Positions 1 through 12,056 of a DNA stretch of 64,000 nucleotides are shown here, piece after piece (within the stretch, counting starts at the first letter, position 1; each line of letters starts with the position of its first letter). Origin of the DNA: Caenorhabditis remanei. Taxonomy: Eukaryota > Nematoda > Chromadorea > Rhabditida > Rhabditidae. Position numbers and translations under genes: made by a program. The notes beneath the pieces are model-generated. The model searched no databases. It worked only from the letters and a program-made list of their open reading frames with translations, and was not told where the DNA came from. Where the stretch lies: assembly GCF_010183535.1 (NCBI RefSeq), contig NC_071331.1:15562001-15626000 (forward strand), given 5' to 3'.

Positions 1-1834
1 TTTGCAAAGTATTGTTTTGCATCGATAGATACAGCAGGTAATGCTGAATGTTCAACCCATTGTCGATACATTAATGGAAGCTGTTCTTGATTCTCATTCC
101 ACCACGTTATCTGCGTCGTCACTTCATCAAAATTGGGTAGATTTTCGTGTAGTTTTTTGTATTTCTTGAGTTCCTTATTAATTTCGAAACGTGTGGATGG
201 TGTTACTCCGACGGTTGTAACTAATTTTTGTTCAATGACAGTCCAATTCTCATCGCTGAAGATCATACTCGAATATCCATATCGGGGATCCAACAGTGTT
301 GATATCGTATAAAAATCACCAATTTTTCCTTTCGAAATTTGGTTGTAAAATTTAACAAATGTTTTTCTCATTCTAACGCGAGCTGATTGAATTCCGCAGT
401 TCTTGATTGCATTATTAATAATTGACATCGAATAGAGTACTTGAGAAATACAGCTGTCTTCAGAGCAGATTTGTGTTGTAATGTGGCAGAGAACTACCAA
501 AAAATCGTAGAGATTTGACATTGCGTTTTCTTCCTTCTCGTCTAAATACTTCGGCATACACCAATTCTCGTGAAGATTTGAGAATGATTCGTGGTTTTGA
601 CTGCATATGGAAAGGAAATGAAGAGTTGATAACCAATCAGACTCTGAATCCATTACGGGAATATCGATTGTGTTATTCGAATCTAACTGCATTCTGAAAT
701 AATCGGTTAAACAATTAAATAAATATAATAAGACATACTTTTTGTATTTTGTGAAAACTTCACGATGCTTGTTGAGAGCTTCCACGTATTCTCGTAGTAG
801 CTTCAGACCATTCTCGAATTCAGGGAAGGCAATAACTTCTCGTGCAATATTTGTTATGTAGGAGAAGAAACATACGAATCTGGAAAATACGTAGTTTTCG
901 AGAACGAATTGCGAGGATTTCTTATTTTAAAAAACAAATGAATGCTAAAAACTTACTTATTTTTAAAAGGCATATTGGCAGCAACCATTGCCAACATTCG
1001 AACATTTGGGGATAATATATAAGAAACTCCGAAATTCATCGACTTTCTTGCATCTACTACTTTACGAATTCGATCTGCCACCACTTTTCCTTCGTAACTG
1101 AAAAATTTGAGAGCGTATTGACAAAACTTGTTTAAGTGTTGTAACTTACTCAGCAATTATTATTTTCTCAAAGTGAATTGTGTTTTGACGTTCACCATAT
1201 TCCGTATAGCAATGTGCGGAAATCGTCAGATAGATCTCATCACTTTTACGGATTGCTTCTATTGTTACGGCCAATGGTCCACAAAGTCTGTGGTAATTGA
1301 TATCCGGCTGAAATGTGTTTATGAGAAATCTTCAAGAAAACGTTGATTTACTCACTCTAATTTGTGACATGGCCTTTGTAGTCATATTTCCTGCTTCTGG
1401 TGCAGCTCTCGTAGGATTCAGATAGTGAAGGAATTTTTTGAAGTGTGGATCATCTATTGTACTGAGAGGTCTTCCGTTTCCGAACAAAAATCGTATTGAA
1501 ACTTCTTCATTATATCGTTCAACAGACGAATAGTTCATATCTCGATCATATCTTCAAAATTTTACTACTAATTGATATAACCTTTTCAGTTAACATACGG
1601 ATCAAATCTTCTTCCATTAACCGGTCTCGAATATCGTGTTCCAAGAGTAGGATATTGGTTTCGAAATTGGTTTATCGGTTCCGGAGGCACCAAACTTGGT
1701 GGTTTATCCTTCAAATTGAAAACAATCAATATTCGAACACGACGAAAGTTCAAAATTACCTCTTCACTAGTTAAAGAATACTCGTTGTCATATTTCACAT
1801 CTTCATAGAATCCTGTTCCGTTCTGTTGATACAT
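1..1834 (-). CDS. hAT-transposase-like protein (3' end beyond window)
   Basis: Minus-strand multi-exon gene that runs off the left edge. Exons join in frame: ATG at 1834 to about 1587, then about 1557-1358, about 1310-1150, about 1100-957, and 879 to below 700. Evidence for hAT ancestry is the DDPHFKKFLHYLNPTRAAPE stretch (about 1400-1450), the usual run-in to the hAT RNase-H-like core, and near the edge ITWWNENQEQLPLMYRQW followed by LPAVSIDAKQYFA (about 1-105), which matches the C-terminal hAT dimerisation region (WW..N....P.L.......PA.S). The reading frame stays open, so it is either a live transposase or a domesticated one. No BED zinc finger was found at the N-terminus, and no terminal inverted repeats were seen at the 5' side. 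The 5' ATG follows a TTTCAG acceptor by about 20 bases. Expected nuclear DNA-binding role is inferred from the family only. Confidence 0.6.
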
Positions 1835-1937
1835 GTTAAATGAAAAGTAGGATAATTCTGAAATTTTTATGAATAAATGCTTGTCAGTATACGGGAAAGG
1901 TTAGAAAATCCAATAAAACACAATGCAAAAAATATTG

Positions 1938-1965
1938 AAAGAGAGAGAGAGAGTGTGAGAGAGTG
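1938..1965. repeat. GA-rich microsatellite
   Basis: Run of GAGAGA units interrupted by GTGTGA, in the 313 bp gap between the hAT-like gene and the first TRIM-like gene. Nothing else of note is visible in that gap. Confidence 0.7.
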
Positions 1966-2147
1966 CAGACATGCATGGGAATGCAAGTGCGCTCTACTGC
2001 TAACTACAGTGTTTTTGATCAAAATTTTGAAGAATTCCTGTCGAATTCTGAAGATTAGATACATGTTTATTCAACAAAGCTTCGTACAAAGTCTGGAATC
2101 ATTGAAAATACTTAATAACTAAACATAAATAAACTGAGAAAACACTA

Positions 2148-4016
2148 TCAAACCAAATTTGGCGCCAAATTATTATCATTTTTGAATTCACGAATGAGTT
2201 CAAAGTAATTCAGAATTTCAGAATCGACAGGAATCGGAAAGTAATTCAAAATCATCAATTCTGCAAAACATTTACGAGAAAAAGCTCTGTTACATTCAAT
2301 GACTCGTTTGTCAACTTTCATCTGTTCTGCCCATTGATCCTGTCGAAGTATTTCATGGTATTGTTCTACATACTCGATTCGATTCTCGAATTCTTTCTCT
2401 GGTATCGATGATTTGTGTTTTTCTAAACTGGTCATTGCGTTCTTCAAGTCTTCAAAATTGTGTTGATGTTCCTTTTTATAGTCCTCCACTTCTTTTCTCG
2501 TCTCTTCCCATTTCTTTTTCGCCTCTTTCTGTTCATCATCGGCAGCTTTCAATTCTTCAATTAACGAACGATATTTGAAATATCCATCCACTTGCTCTAC
2601 TTGAATAAACGATTTCAGTCTATACTCATTCTCCAATTTCAACATTTTTCCTTCTATCTCCAAATCGATCAAATCGACTTCTTCCGAACTCAACCAATTC
2701 TTGGTTCCATCCGACAACTTATCCTGAATTTCTTTCAATTTGTAGATGGTATTCTGAAGTCGACACTTTGCTTCTGATTCCTCGATTCCTGCTAGTTTTG
2801 TTTCATATAAATTCAGAAAAGTATTCAGGCGATCTTTGTAGAATAACATTTCTCTCTTTTTGAGATTCAAGCATTTGAGGATAGATTCTTTCAACTCCAG
2901 ACGTATTACACGTCTGAAACATTCACATCCTTTCGACTCCTTCAACTCTTTCCATTTATTCTCGATTGATACCATTTCTTTGACTGACTTCCCGAAATAA
3001 TCAATAATATACTCATCTTTAAATGAAGGAAAGTATCCTGATATTTTAGTCCATTCAGTGACATCTTTCAAGTTGTCAACGTCTCTAATTGAAATGAATT
3101 CATGGTTTTGACATTCGGCAACTGAGCAATCTTCACAGGAAATGAGAATACCAGTAGTCGATCGCAAAACTATCCATTTTCCATTCGGACCCATTTTCAA
3201 TGTATTTGAATATCCAGACTTGGCACAATCTTTACAGAATCGAAGATTCTGATTCTCTCTCTCGCACTTACTGCATGATCCTTTCTCAAACATCTGAATA
3301 ATATATTTCCAGATTGAAGTTATAAAATATTCGCGTTCACTAACTATTATTTCTTTCAAGAATCTCTCTTGTGTTTCCATACTAATGTTTGTTTTGACAC
3401 TTTGGATAATGCCGAGTGCAGTGTTATTAATGATCAGTTCTTTAAAAGATTCTTCTTTTTCGCATATCGGACAATCAGGAGAATCCAAAAGAGTAAAACA
3501 GAAAATACATATTGAATGAAGGCATGATCCCAAACAAGGCTGACGACATTCATCTTGTTTTGACTCGAGAATTGATTCTGAAATTAGTGAATTTCATTAA
3601 AAAGATGACAAAACCTAATTGTTAAAATGAAATATTTCAATTTGATAATTTTCAAAATACGGTTAAACTTGTAATAGAGGCGCACCTAGCGGTATCTGTT
3701 CCCCGCAGTTTATCTCGGTTCCCAATGGAAATATCAAAAAGCTTTTAACTGACAAAATGCAGCTTAATAATCATAGAATATTTCTTCAGTTAAAATTGTT
3801 TTAAATCTTTAAAGAAATCTGAGATAGGATCCTCCAAACTCTTGCTAGCGGGTGCGCCTTTATTACAGGTTTTACGGTATTCTATTATCGAAATAAAAAA
3901 GTTCCGACATTTTTTGTTGCGACAATACCGAAGGGCTTTAATCCCTTTGAATCTAACGAACCGAATAATTTTCCACACTGAAAACACATGATAGCCGGCA
4001 TTCGATCCATGCTCAT
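2148..4016 (-). CDS. TRIM-like RING/zinc/coiled-coil protein, array member 1
   Basis: Two-exon model: exon 1 4016-3962 and exon 2 3577-2148 join in frame at phase 1. The N-terminus carries CFQC, then CLGSCLHSICIFC and CPIC, which together give a C3HC4 RING layout. A second cysteine cluster follows (CSKCERENQNLRFCKDC, then CEDC and CQNHEF), like a B-box. The remaining roughly 300 residues are Glu/Lys-rich heptad sequence typical of a coiled coil. RING plus B-box plus coiled coil proteins are usually E3 ubiquitin ligases; that activity is inferred. It is the first of three tandem same-strand paralogues. Unlike the other two it has no intron after the RING, and its only intron holds an inverted-repeat element. 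The exon 1 donor (G|GTTCGT) is weak, so the first exon is less certain than the rest. Confidence 0.75.
3660..3877. mobile_element. Short inverted-repeat element (MITE) inside intron 1 of array member 1
   Basis: The outer arms, starting CGGTTAAACTTGTAATAGAG on the left and, on the other strand, CCGTAAAACCTGTAATAAAG on the right, are inverted copies that continue into GGCGCACC on both sides, with only a few mismatches. Each end is flanked by TA (3658-3659 and 3878-3879), which fits a Tc1/mariner-type target duplication. The element is 218 bp, has no coding capacity and accounts for most of the 384 bp intron. Confidence 0.65.
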
Positions 4017-4166
4017 TTTATACCTGAACTCTTCTTCAAAATCACTTGAAAACTGTTTTTTAAAGGTGAAGACATCATGAGTATCGTGGACGAGACGAAT
4101 TCAATCAACAGAAAATAAACGATGGATCAAAACAATCATTTTATTGAATACAACTAGAATCAAAAT

Positions 4167-5912
4167 TTATTTAGAGTGAAATGTATAAATGAAATCGGAA
4201 AAGAACCTATCGTAAGCTGCTTTTTCCAAATCATCCAACGGTAGTAACGGAAAAAATTTCAGCCGCATAAGTTCAAAATAATTCGCTCGTTCATATTGTT
4301 TGAGTAGATTAATTTCCGATTGATTCAATTTAAATTCATCTTCAAGTAACTCCATTTGAAGAAATGCTTGACACTTTTTCCATTGAAATATTTGATTTTC
4401 CGCCTCGTTCTCTCTTACAACTTGTTCTTTTTGCTTTCTCAGATCTTCAATTCTCATCTGAATCTCTTTGAATTTTTCTTGTTTCATCGAAATAATTTTC
4501 CTTTTTTCGTTGTATTCTTCTAGTTCGAATTCGCATTTTATGCATTCTTCAGTCTTTTGAAATTCTTCGAGAAGAGCTTGATATCTGTAAAAAGTGGATT
4601 CCTCTGACTGTTCTATCAATACTAGTACTCCTTTCTTATACGATTCTTCCAACTGTTCCATTCTCGACACAATTTCTTTGTCCATTTCTTCGATCTCAAT
4701 TTCCCCTAACTGAATTTCATTCATCTTCATTCCAATTTTCTCCCTTATCTCCACCAATTGACTTAGTTCATTCTTCATATCTTCTCTACTCGTCTCATTT
4801 TCTGCTTCTTCAATCATTTCTTCGTACTTTGGGATATCCGATACTACGGATTCTTGGTAAAATTTCAGTTCTCGATTTCTTTGTTTTACAACTTCCTCTA
4901 CCAATTTCTGAATTTCCAATCTGAATTTCCTTGAAAGATCTTTCATTTCCTCTGGAATATCTTCCAATTCTTTAAATATATTAATTTCATCCGTCGTGAA
5001 TAGCTTGTAAAAAGTCATCCAAGTTTCATATGTCCTGAGTCTCCTCTCGTATAAACCAGCTCTCGTATGATCTCTTCTCGAAAATTTCAGATAACATTCA
5101 CAAGCGATAACTTCTTTTAAATTGACTATTTGTTGGAGATTCACAGTTTTATGTTCTTCGTGTTTTGAGAAAACACAATTGGAACAAATAGATGGAATAT
5201 TCGTGAAGTGTTCAGGAAAGTACTGAACAATCCAATCCCTATCTTCTAGTTTCTTCATCAATATTCCTGATTCTTTGTTGCAATCAACACATATTCTCAG
5301 TTTTACATTTTCTTTGGAACATTCCGAACAAGTATTTCTCAGTAGATTCTGAAATCAAAATATAATTTCAACTGTGAAATTACTAGTTTACCTCTCGCTT
5401 GTTCTCGACAATGCTGCTGAAATTGTCTTCTCCCATTTTCAGTTTCAAACAGTTCGCATCTTTCAGAATCGATTTGTTGAGAGTTGGTTCATAGAGAGTT
5501 GGTTCTTTTAGAGTTAGTTCTTCATCACAAACTGGACAATCGGAACTACTCGTCAGCATAGAATAACACAATAAACAAATTGAATGAGAACATTCTCCCT
5601 TCACAGGAGATCTTCCTTCATCTTCGTCTGAAATTTGAAGGTTTATAAATTTAAGAAAAAACGTGAAAACACAACAACTACCGTAAAACTGTGTAATATA
5701 ATGACACCTCGATACATTTCCTCATTTTTTCAAACATTTACAAGTTATTGTTTGGATTCGTCATGCAATCTTAACATGGTTTTTACAAAAATGCGTGAGA
5801 AGTTCATACATATTTTGAAGAATATGCAACTCGGAAAATTCTAATTTGACACGTCCGAATGGTACTTACCATAAAGTTTTCCACATTGAAAACATAATAG
5901 AAATTGTTCCAT
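4167..5912 (-). CDS. TRIM-like RING/zinc/coiled-coil protein, array member 2
   Basis: Three exons: 5912-5870, 5627-5392 and 5348-4167, all in frame, giving about 486 residues. Exon 1 encodes MEQFLLCFQCGKLY. Exon 2 supplies ECSHSICLLC and CPVC, completing a C3HC4 RING. Exon 3 begins with CSECSKENVKLRICVDC and continues to CSNCVFSKHEEH, a B-box-like zinc site with paired histidines. From about residue 170 to the end the protein is a long acidic/basic coiled coil. Introns have good donors and TTTCAG-like acceptors. Sequence similarity and the shared small first exon mark it as a tandem duplicate of its two neighbours. A ubiquitin-ligase role is inferred from the RING. Confidence 0.8.
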
Positions 5913-6103
5913 TTGATGAAAATGCAACGTTTAGACAAACAAAGACATTGATATCAATTCATTTATCAGTGTGAAAAAGAGAAGAAAAAGGAAGTAAACA
6001 ACTTTCGACAAGACAGATAAAACAATTGAAAAGAAAAGTTTAAGAAAAAAAAAGTTTAAGAAAAGAAATAGAAATGAAATACAATGAATAAGCAAAATAT
6101 GAA

Positions 6104-7704
6104 TTACCAATTGAATGCGTATTGAGAAAAAACGTTTTGAACAAAATCTGTGTCGTCATTGACCTCGAACAATTGAATATAAATATCATCTTCATAACTT
6201 CTTGGAATACTCGGGGGAAAGTGTTTTCGAAACATCAAAATTGATTGAAAACCACGATTCAGCCCTTCTATGTATGCAATCAAAGCCTTATCAACAACAA
6301 AACTTCGATCTGTAATCTCGAGAAGAAATAATTTTGAAGCTTCGGTCATAGCAATTGGTAATAGTTCTCCTGAACAACCAATCGATATAAATTCTTTTTC
6401 GATTTCATTAAGTGTTTCGTATCGATCCAAAAATATATTCCGGAATTTTCGAGTTTCGTCTGATAGCTTTCTATGAGATAGCTCCAACTCTTGTTCCGAT
6501 TCTTTCTTTTCTTTTTTGAGCGCTCTCCATTTATAAAACTTTTCGAGATTCTCCTCATCCATTGGCTCATTTTCTCTACAAATTGCCACAAGCCTTGCCA
6601 TTTTTTCATCAGTTTCTTCATCAATTCTTTCGATTTCTTCTTCTTCCAAATGAGTTATCGAGATCTCTTCAAACTTCTTTGCTATCCAAGTATATCCATC
6701 ACTGAGATCTTTCAATTCTTTGTCATCATTTGACTTTTCATACAGATTGTGAACAAATTTCCGATATAAATCAATCTCTTCTTTTTCAAAAATCAACCGT
6801 CGTTCCTTTAATTTCAGAGTTTTCTCATAAACTGTTTTTGCTAATTGAAACGCCTTCTGTTTCGCTTCCGAAATTTCGGGAAGATTTGGATTATGAATAT
6901 TCACAACACAATTTGCCAACATGATCTGCTTTTCAATGTTTCTCATATTGTCATATTGCTGAATTAAGGCATGACTCAATGCACTTCGTTTGTATACATA
7001 CAAGTGGTCAGTCAACAATCCGAATCGTCTTCCCTTCTTTTCTTCTTCATCGTTCAGCTTAGTCTCCAAAAGAACACCGTGAATCAAGGAATTCGTTTTT
7101 TCCATTTTCTCAGTTATCATCCCGATTTCCGAAAGTTTTTTGAATTCGTGACCTTGATGTATTCGTTCCATGCAATCGATACAAGTTAGACATTTATCTA
7201 TTACTTGAATTGCTCTTGTCACTTCAAAAAAACCAAATGATCCATTCGAATTCTTCTTCCCCAATCGGCATGTCACTGCACATGTTGCACAGAATCGCAT
7301 AACTTCCCCTGTACAGTTCTGTGTTGAACATCTGTCATAAGTGACTTTCTGAAAGATCCGAATAAATAACTATAACAACTTTTAGTGTAACTAACCTTTG
7401 GTTTCGTAACGTGATTTTCAAAATATTGTTCAGCTGACATGGATTTGACAATGTCTTCCCACATTCCTACCAAACCATAATTTTGTATGTTTCCTACAAA
7501 TGCATTTTCTTTTCCACAAACTTGACACGTGTCATCGTTTCGTTTGTTTTGGCATTCCTCACAGATAATATGAAAGCAGGTACCCAATCGTGGTCTTCTC
7601 GAAACTTCATCTGTAATATTTAGGTGAATCCAGGCGATGAGTATCAAGATATTACCGTATGGTTTCCGACAGGAGAGACAAAAAATTGAAAGGATTACTG
7701 ACAT
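6104..7704 (-). CDS. TRIM-like RING/zinc/coiled-coil protein, array member 3
   Basis: Three exons, 7704-7656, 7610-7396 and 7348-6104, join in frame to about 502 residues. Exon 1 encodes a short leader with CLSCRKPYG, exon 2 GTCFHIICEEC and CQVC (RING, C3HC4), and exon 3 a CSTQNC/CATC cluster followed by CLTCIDCMERIHQGHEF, a B-box-like site. The rest is predicted coiled coil with a more hydrophobic C-terminal tail. Intron phases match array member 2 exactly (phase 1 after exon 1, phase 0 after exon 2), showing common descent. The gene is furthest upstream in the array; about 190 bp separate its stop from the start of member 2. Confidence 0.8.
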
Positions 7705-8537
7705 TTCAGTTGTTCTTAATAGAAGAGTAAAAATGAAAAATAATGAGAGAAGAAATTGATAAGAAAACGAAAGTTTCTCTCTTTTCTCTCGGTCTCCGTC
7801 GTTTTTTCAACTATCCTGTATCAATTCTTTCTTCCTTGTTTCATTTTCTGATTTATACGATGTTGCCTTGTTTCAGAACTTTCACAAATCTGAACCATCT
7901 ACTGGAATGAAAAGAAGTAATGAAGAATGCTGTAATTTATCCTCAACGTTCAGGGACTCACATTCAGTTCTAAAACCAAAAGTTGAGATCTCTTCTGAAT
8001 CCTGACAGAGCATCTCACCCCTTCGTTGTATAGTTTCTCCCCGAAATGTATAAAATATGACGTAAAATATCAATTTCTTCTTTCTCCATGACAGAATGAG
8101 GATTCAAATTATTGGGTGCCTCAATCTAGTTCCTTTTTGATCTACTTCCTCCCCCTCCCACGTCATCTGAACCATCAATTTCTCAATAATTTTCTCTTTT
8201 CGTACTGCAAAATTCAAAATCCTCCTCCACAGATTCGAGACACAATACACAAAATATTTGGCAACATGAATGGGAATTTATTTTTTCCTGACGATTTGAC
8301 AATATTATTGTCACACAAAAACCAAAAATCTGGTGAGAAAAAAGTGAAAAAATTGGAAGAATGAGTGGAGATAAACGGACGCCAGATGAATTAAACACAA
8401 TGAGAAATCGGAAACATTTCATATTCAGAGTTGTTAGATTTTCAGAAAATGAGAAGAAGAAAAATAAGAAAAAGACGAGAAAGTAAGAGATCTGGAGAAA
8501 GAGAAGTCCGTTTTCAGATGACGTGATGCTGAAGATG
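7705..8537. other. Intergenic gap, 3' region of the peptide gene
   Basis: The stretch just above the third TRIM-like gene holds long T/C-rich runs (7770-7860), likely its promoter side. TTTATT at about 8278, read on the minus strand as AATAAA, is a plausible poly(A) signal for the peptide gene to the right. No coding exon could be supported here. Confidence 0.5.
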
Positions 8538-9151
8538 TCAGTAGTCGTTGTAGGATCTCTGAAAATAGAAAATAGACTTTTGAGTTCTGGAATTTAAGAA
8601 TCACTAGACTCTTTTTGTAATTCATTCAAAAATATCAATTTTCTCACCTTGACGAAATTCGGTTCAGCGAGTGCATGCCGCCAGTCTCTCGACACGAAAC
8701 CGGGTCGAAATCCACCTCTTCCACTGACGAGAGCACCTCCAGATGGATTCATCTTGCTGACCCATTTGGCACTTCTCAAGAAGAAATCTGAAATGTCGAG
8801 AAGTCAGTAAATGGTTTCAATTATCTAATATCTCTCTATCTCTATAAAAGCACCTTCATCATCATCCCCTGATGTTTGAAATTCTGAAGGATCTCCACGT
8901 CGTTGGACTTGGAAATACTGTCGAACAGCTGGAAAACCAAAAGCAAAAATAAATGTGCGTTTTGGAAATCGGAAGATGTCAACAAAAAATCAAGTTAGTT
9001 AGAGACGACGTGGGACATTTCAGAGGGACGAGGGACTGTGTGTATGTGCAGTTTAAAATTAGAAAGTGAACTTACCATTCGAAGAGACATTTCCGATGGA
9101 GCATGCCAGAATGAGCAAAATCAGCAGTGAGAACAAGGATGATTTCAGCAT
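8538..9151 (-). CDS. Secreted peptide precursor with GFRPG core (neuropeptide-like)
   Basis: Four small exons, 9151-9076, 8928-8854, 8787-8648 and 8558-8538, join in frame to 103 residues. Residues 1-24 are a strong signal peptide (MLKSSLFSLLILLILACSIG). The middle is acidic (SGDDDEDFF) and is followed by GALVSGRGGFRPGF, in which GRGGFRPG resembles the GRxGFRPG ending of the C. elegans NLP-2/NLP-22 RPamide peptides. The C-terminus, NFVKRSYNDY, contains a Lys-Arg pair that would release a short tail. Unusually the glycine of FRPG is followed by Phe rather than a basic pair, so classic amidation is not assured. The product is probably secreted from neurons or endocrine cells; that is inferred. 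The second intron has a weak donor (G|GTGCTT). Confidence 0.6.
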
Positions 9152-10512
9152 TTTCAGCTAAAACTGGGTTACCTGAAATAGAAAAAAATAGATGAGAATA
9201 ATAAGAAGATGGGGAACGGTGGGTGGATGTAAATAGAGAGAAATCAGAAATGAAGTCACCGAAAGAAAAATAGAAAAACAGTGAAATGTAAATCCAGAAT
9301 ACGTAAATTATGCGCGTAGACGACGTAATACTAGTAGGTCACAGCTATAAGAAAATAAAGAAGATGAGAGAGAAAGGACCTGTCAAAACCAGAAGAAAAC
9401 GAAATTTTGGGAGGAGAGAAATGACAAATGGAATTGGCACCAGAAGGAGGTGAATGACTAATTGAATCAGATTTAAGAAAACTTTTTTCCTTTTTTTGGG
9501 AAAATAAAAGTTCAATGAACTTTTTGGATGAGATCATGGGAGTGTAATAGAACTGAGAATCCTCTTAAAATGTTATTTTTTGAAGAATAAATCTCTAAAA
9601 CTACAGTTAGACCCTCTAGAATTACAAAGCTAAATCAAAGTCTTAAATTTCAAAAGTCAGGGAAATAACATCTGAAATTATATCCAAAAACAGAGAGAAT
9701 CGGCTCCAGATTCCCTTTTTTCGGATGGTTTTTATGTACATTTAGATTCAGGAAAAGGCGTGAAAAGGTGGGCGGAGTCTTACCCAATTTGAAGTGGGTG
9801 ACGAAAATAAGGAGGGGTTCAAAAAAGGAGAGAGATGAGGTGCTGGGGTGGGTGGGGGTGGAGATGGAATTGACGCACGTTTTTTGGTAGGTCAAGAATC
9901 CGGAGAAGAGATTCAGAAAATGAAGACAAGAAGGGATTCCAGACAGATTGTTTTAAGAAATGAAGCCCGAAGGGGTGCTAGAATATATCCAAACTTTGTT
10001 TAATGATTGAGTAAATATTGAGAAGAGAAACAGAGAAAAAAACAAGGAGAAGTTTCAGGAGAATCTTCTCATCTGAACAGACGACGACGTCATCTAAACA
10101 ATTCTACGTCATCATCATTTCAAACTTAAGTACTCTCTCGACTTGTTTCCAAAATGAATAACTAAACTAATTGTCATGAATCGGTGGGTGTTTGGAGAAT
10201 CGTGTGCAGACAAAAGGGAAAGGAAATAAGGATTTGATTGTTGATGTTGGCCGATAGAGAATAATGATGATAGGTATACGTAGGCTACTACTCAAAGCAC
10301 GTTTTGTGGAAAAAAGTCAATTTTAGGTGGGTTGGGAATGTGAACACTTTCTGAGGTGTCTTTCTTTCTGAGGTGGGTTTGGTTCCTTGTTTCAAAATGT
10401 TGAAAACATTTCAGAAGATGAATTGATTGAAAGCAGAGGAAAATTAAATTGAAATAATGTTATAATTTCACTTCAGAAGAAACAGTAAGACATTAAAACT
10501 TTCGGGATGGAA

Positions 10513-10630
10513 TCTGGAACTTTCCACCGAAAACACACCTTTTATACCTATTCGTCGCTTCTTTTCCTTGGAATTCAATTCTATTTCTTTCCAAGTTTAA
10601 TAGAATGACGAATAGAGAGAAAGTTCCAGA
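10513..10630. repeat. Nested hairpin (three perfect stems)
   Basis: Three pairs of perfectly complementary arms nest inside each other: 10513-10524 with 10619-10630 (12 bp), 10548-10556 with 10607-10615 (9 bp) and 10567-10573 with 10589-10595 (7 bp). The outer arm is TCTGGAACTTTC. The loops between stems are asymmetric. Confidence 0.6.
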
Positions 10631-12048
10631 AATAGAGGGTCTAGACCCGTATTTCAATACTTTCAAAATCATGTTTAGATACTCAAGAACCGAGATAACA
10701 AGCTAATAAAAATTGATATTTTCAAAGAAATGTGTCTGAGGGTATTTAGGTTTTGGTTCAATTTTGTGATTCAACATTCTGATCTTACAATGGATCAAAA
10801 TGGTTTAGCGAGAGAAGAGAGGATTTGACGTGGCATCTCATTGATAACTAAAACTATGCAAAGGAAATATGAAATCTGATGGAAAAACAGTTTTAATTCT
10901 GAGAAATAAATGAAAAATATGACGATTTTAAGATGATTAAAACGGTATCCAAAGTGAGTAATAAATAGAGAAAAACGAAGATGTTTGAATCTGTAACCTC
11001 AGGAAAACGTGTTAATCCATAGTAAATTGTACAAAATAAACAGAGAAATCCACCCACGAAATATCATATTTCACGAGCAGCCTAATTTAGTCATTTCTGT
11101 TGATTGTTCTATACACATGTACACAAATTACGTTTTTGATTCGATTCGTTGGCTGCAGAAAGGTGTCGATTTGAGAGGAGGGAAATTAGGTTTTTGAGGG
11201 AATTAATGTTCACCTAGAGATGAAGAAATGGAGTGTTCAAAGGGTATATGTCTATACTGATTGGAAGTTTTAAAGCTCAATGGCGTGGGTTTTATTGTAG
11301 AAGTGGGATTGAGAGAGGAATATATTGGATCCTCGAAAGAGCAGAAACTTGTATCGAAAAATGGGATTTCTGCAAACTTATAGTTGACTGAAAGGTTGAA
11401 CTTGAAAAACATTCAATTTCAAGCAATTCATACTGGAAATTCAAAAAAGGGCAAGCCATTTAAGGGTTGAACCGGGATGAAATGGCGATATGTTTTTTCT
11501 GTTTGGAGCTACTCTAATCTGTTATCTCAAATACAAACAGTTGTTTAGGTAGACATAGAATAATCATATCAAAATAGGCATTATTCTAGAAACACGTTAA
11601 ATTGGATGCAGAACAAACTGTTTATGATTTTTAACGATTGTAAAGAACAGCTTCCAAAGATGTGCAAAAACTCAAATAGTGTCTTCAGACAGACCCTAAT
11701 CGCAGCAGCTAGTACCAATCTCATTCGCTCTTAATTTAAGATTTACAGATATTATCTCGAGCAGAAATTCTAATCTACTGTATTCGTGTATTTATTTTGA
11801 TAAAAAGTGAACGAATAATCTAGAATTTATCAGATAAAACTAGAAAAAAACGGAATCCTGTTTTCATCGGCATTCAAATTAAAAACATCAGGCAGAAACA
11901 AACATTTCCAGTCACATTCTGATTTGTTTCATCCCGCACTTTTATAATGTTTCCCCAATTCCCAAGTACCATTCCTTCCTAATTTATTCTCTGTATTTCG
12001 TTTCCTGAAAAAGTAAAGTCATGTCTGGAAGTGAGAGAACTTCTGGAA

Positions 12049-12056
12049 TGACGTCA
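12049..12056. promoter_or_regulatory. CRE-like palindrome TGACGTCA
   Basis: Perfect 8-bp cAMP-response-element consensus in the non-coding region upstream of the peptide gene. A perfect 8-mer can occur by chance, so function is only suggested by position. Confidence 0.35.
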
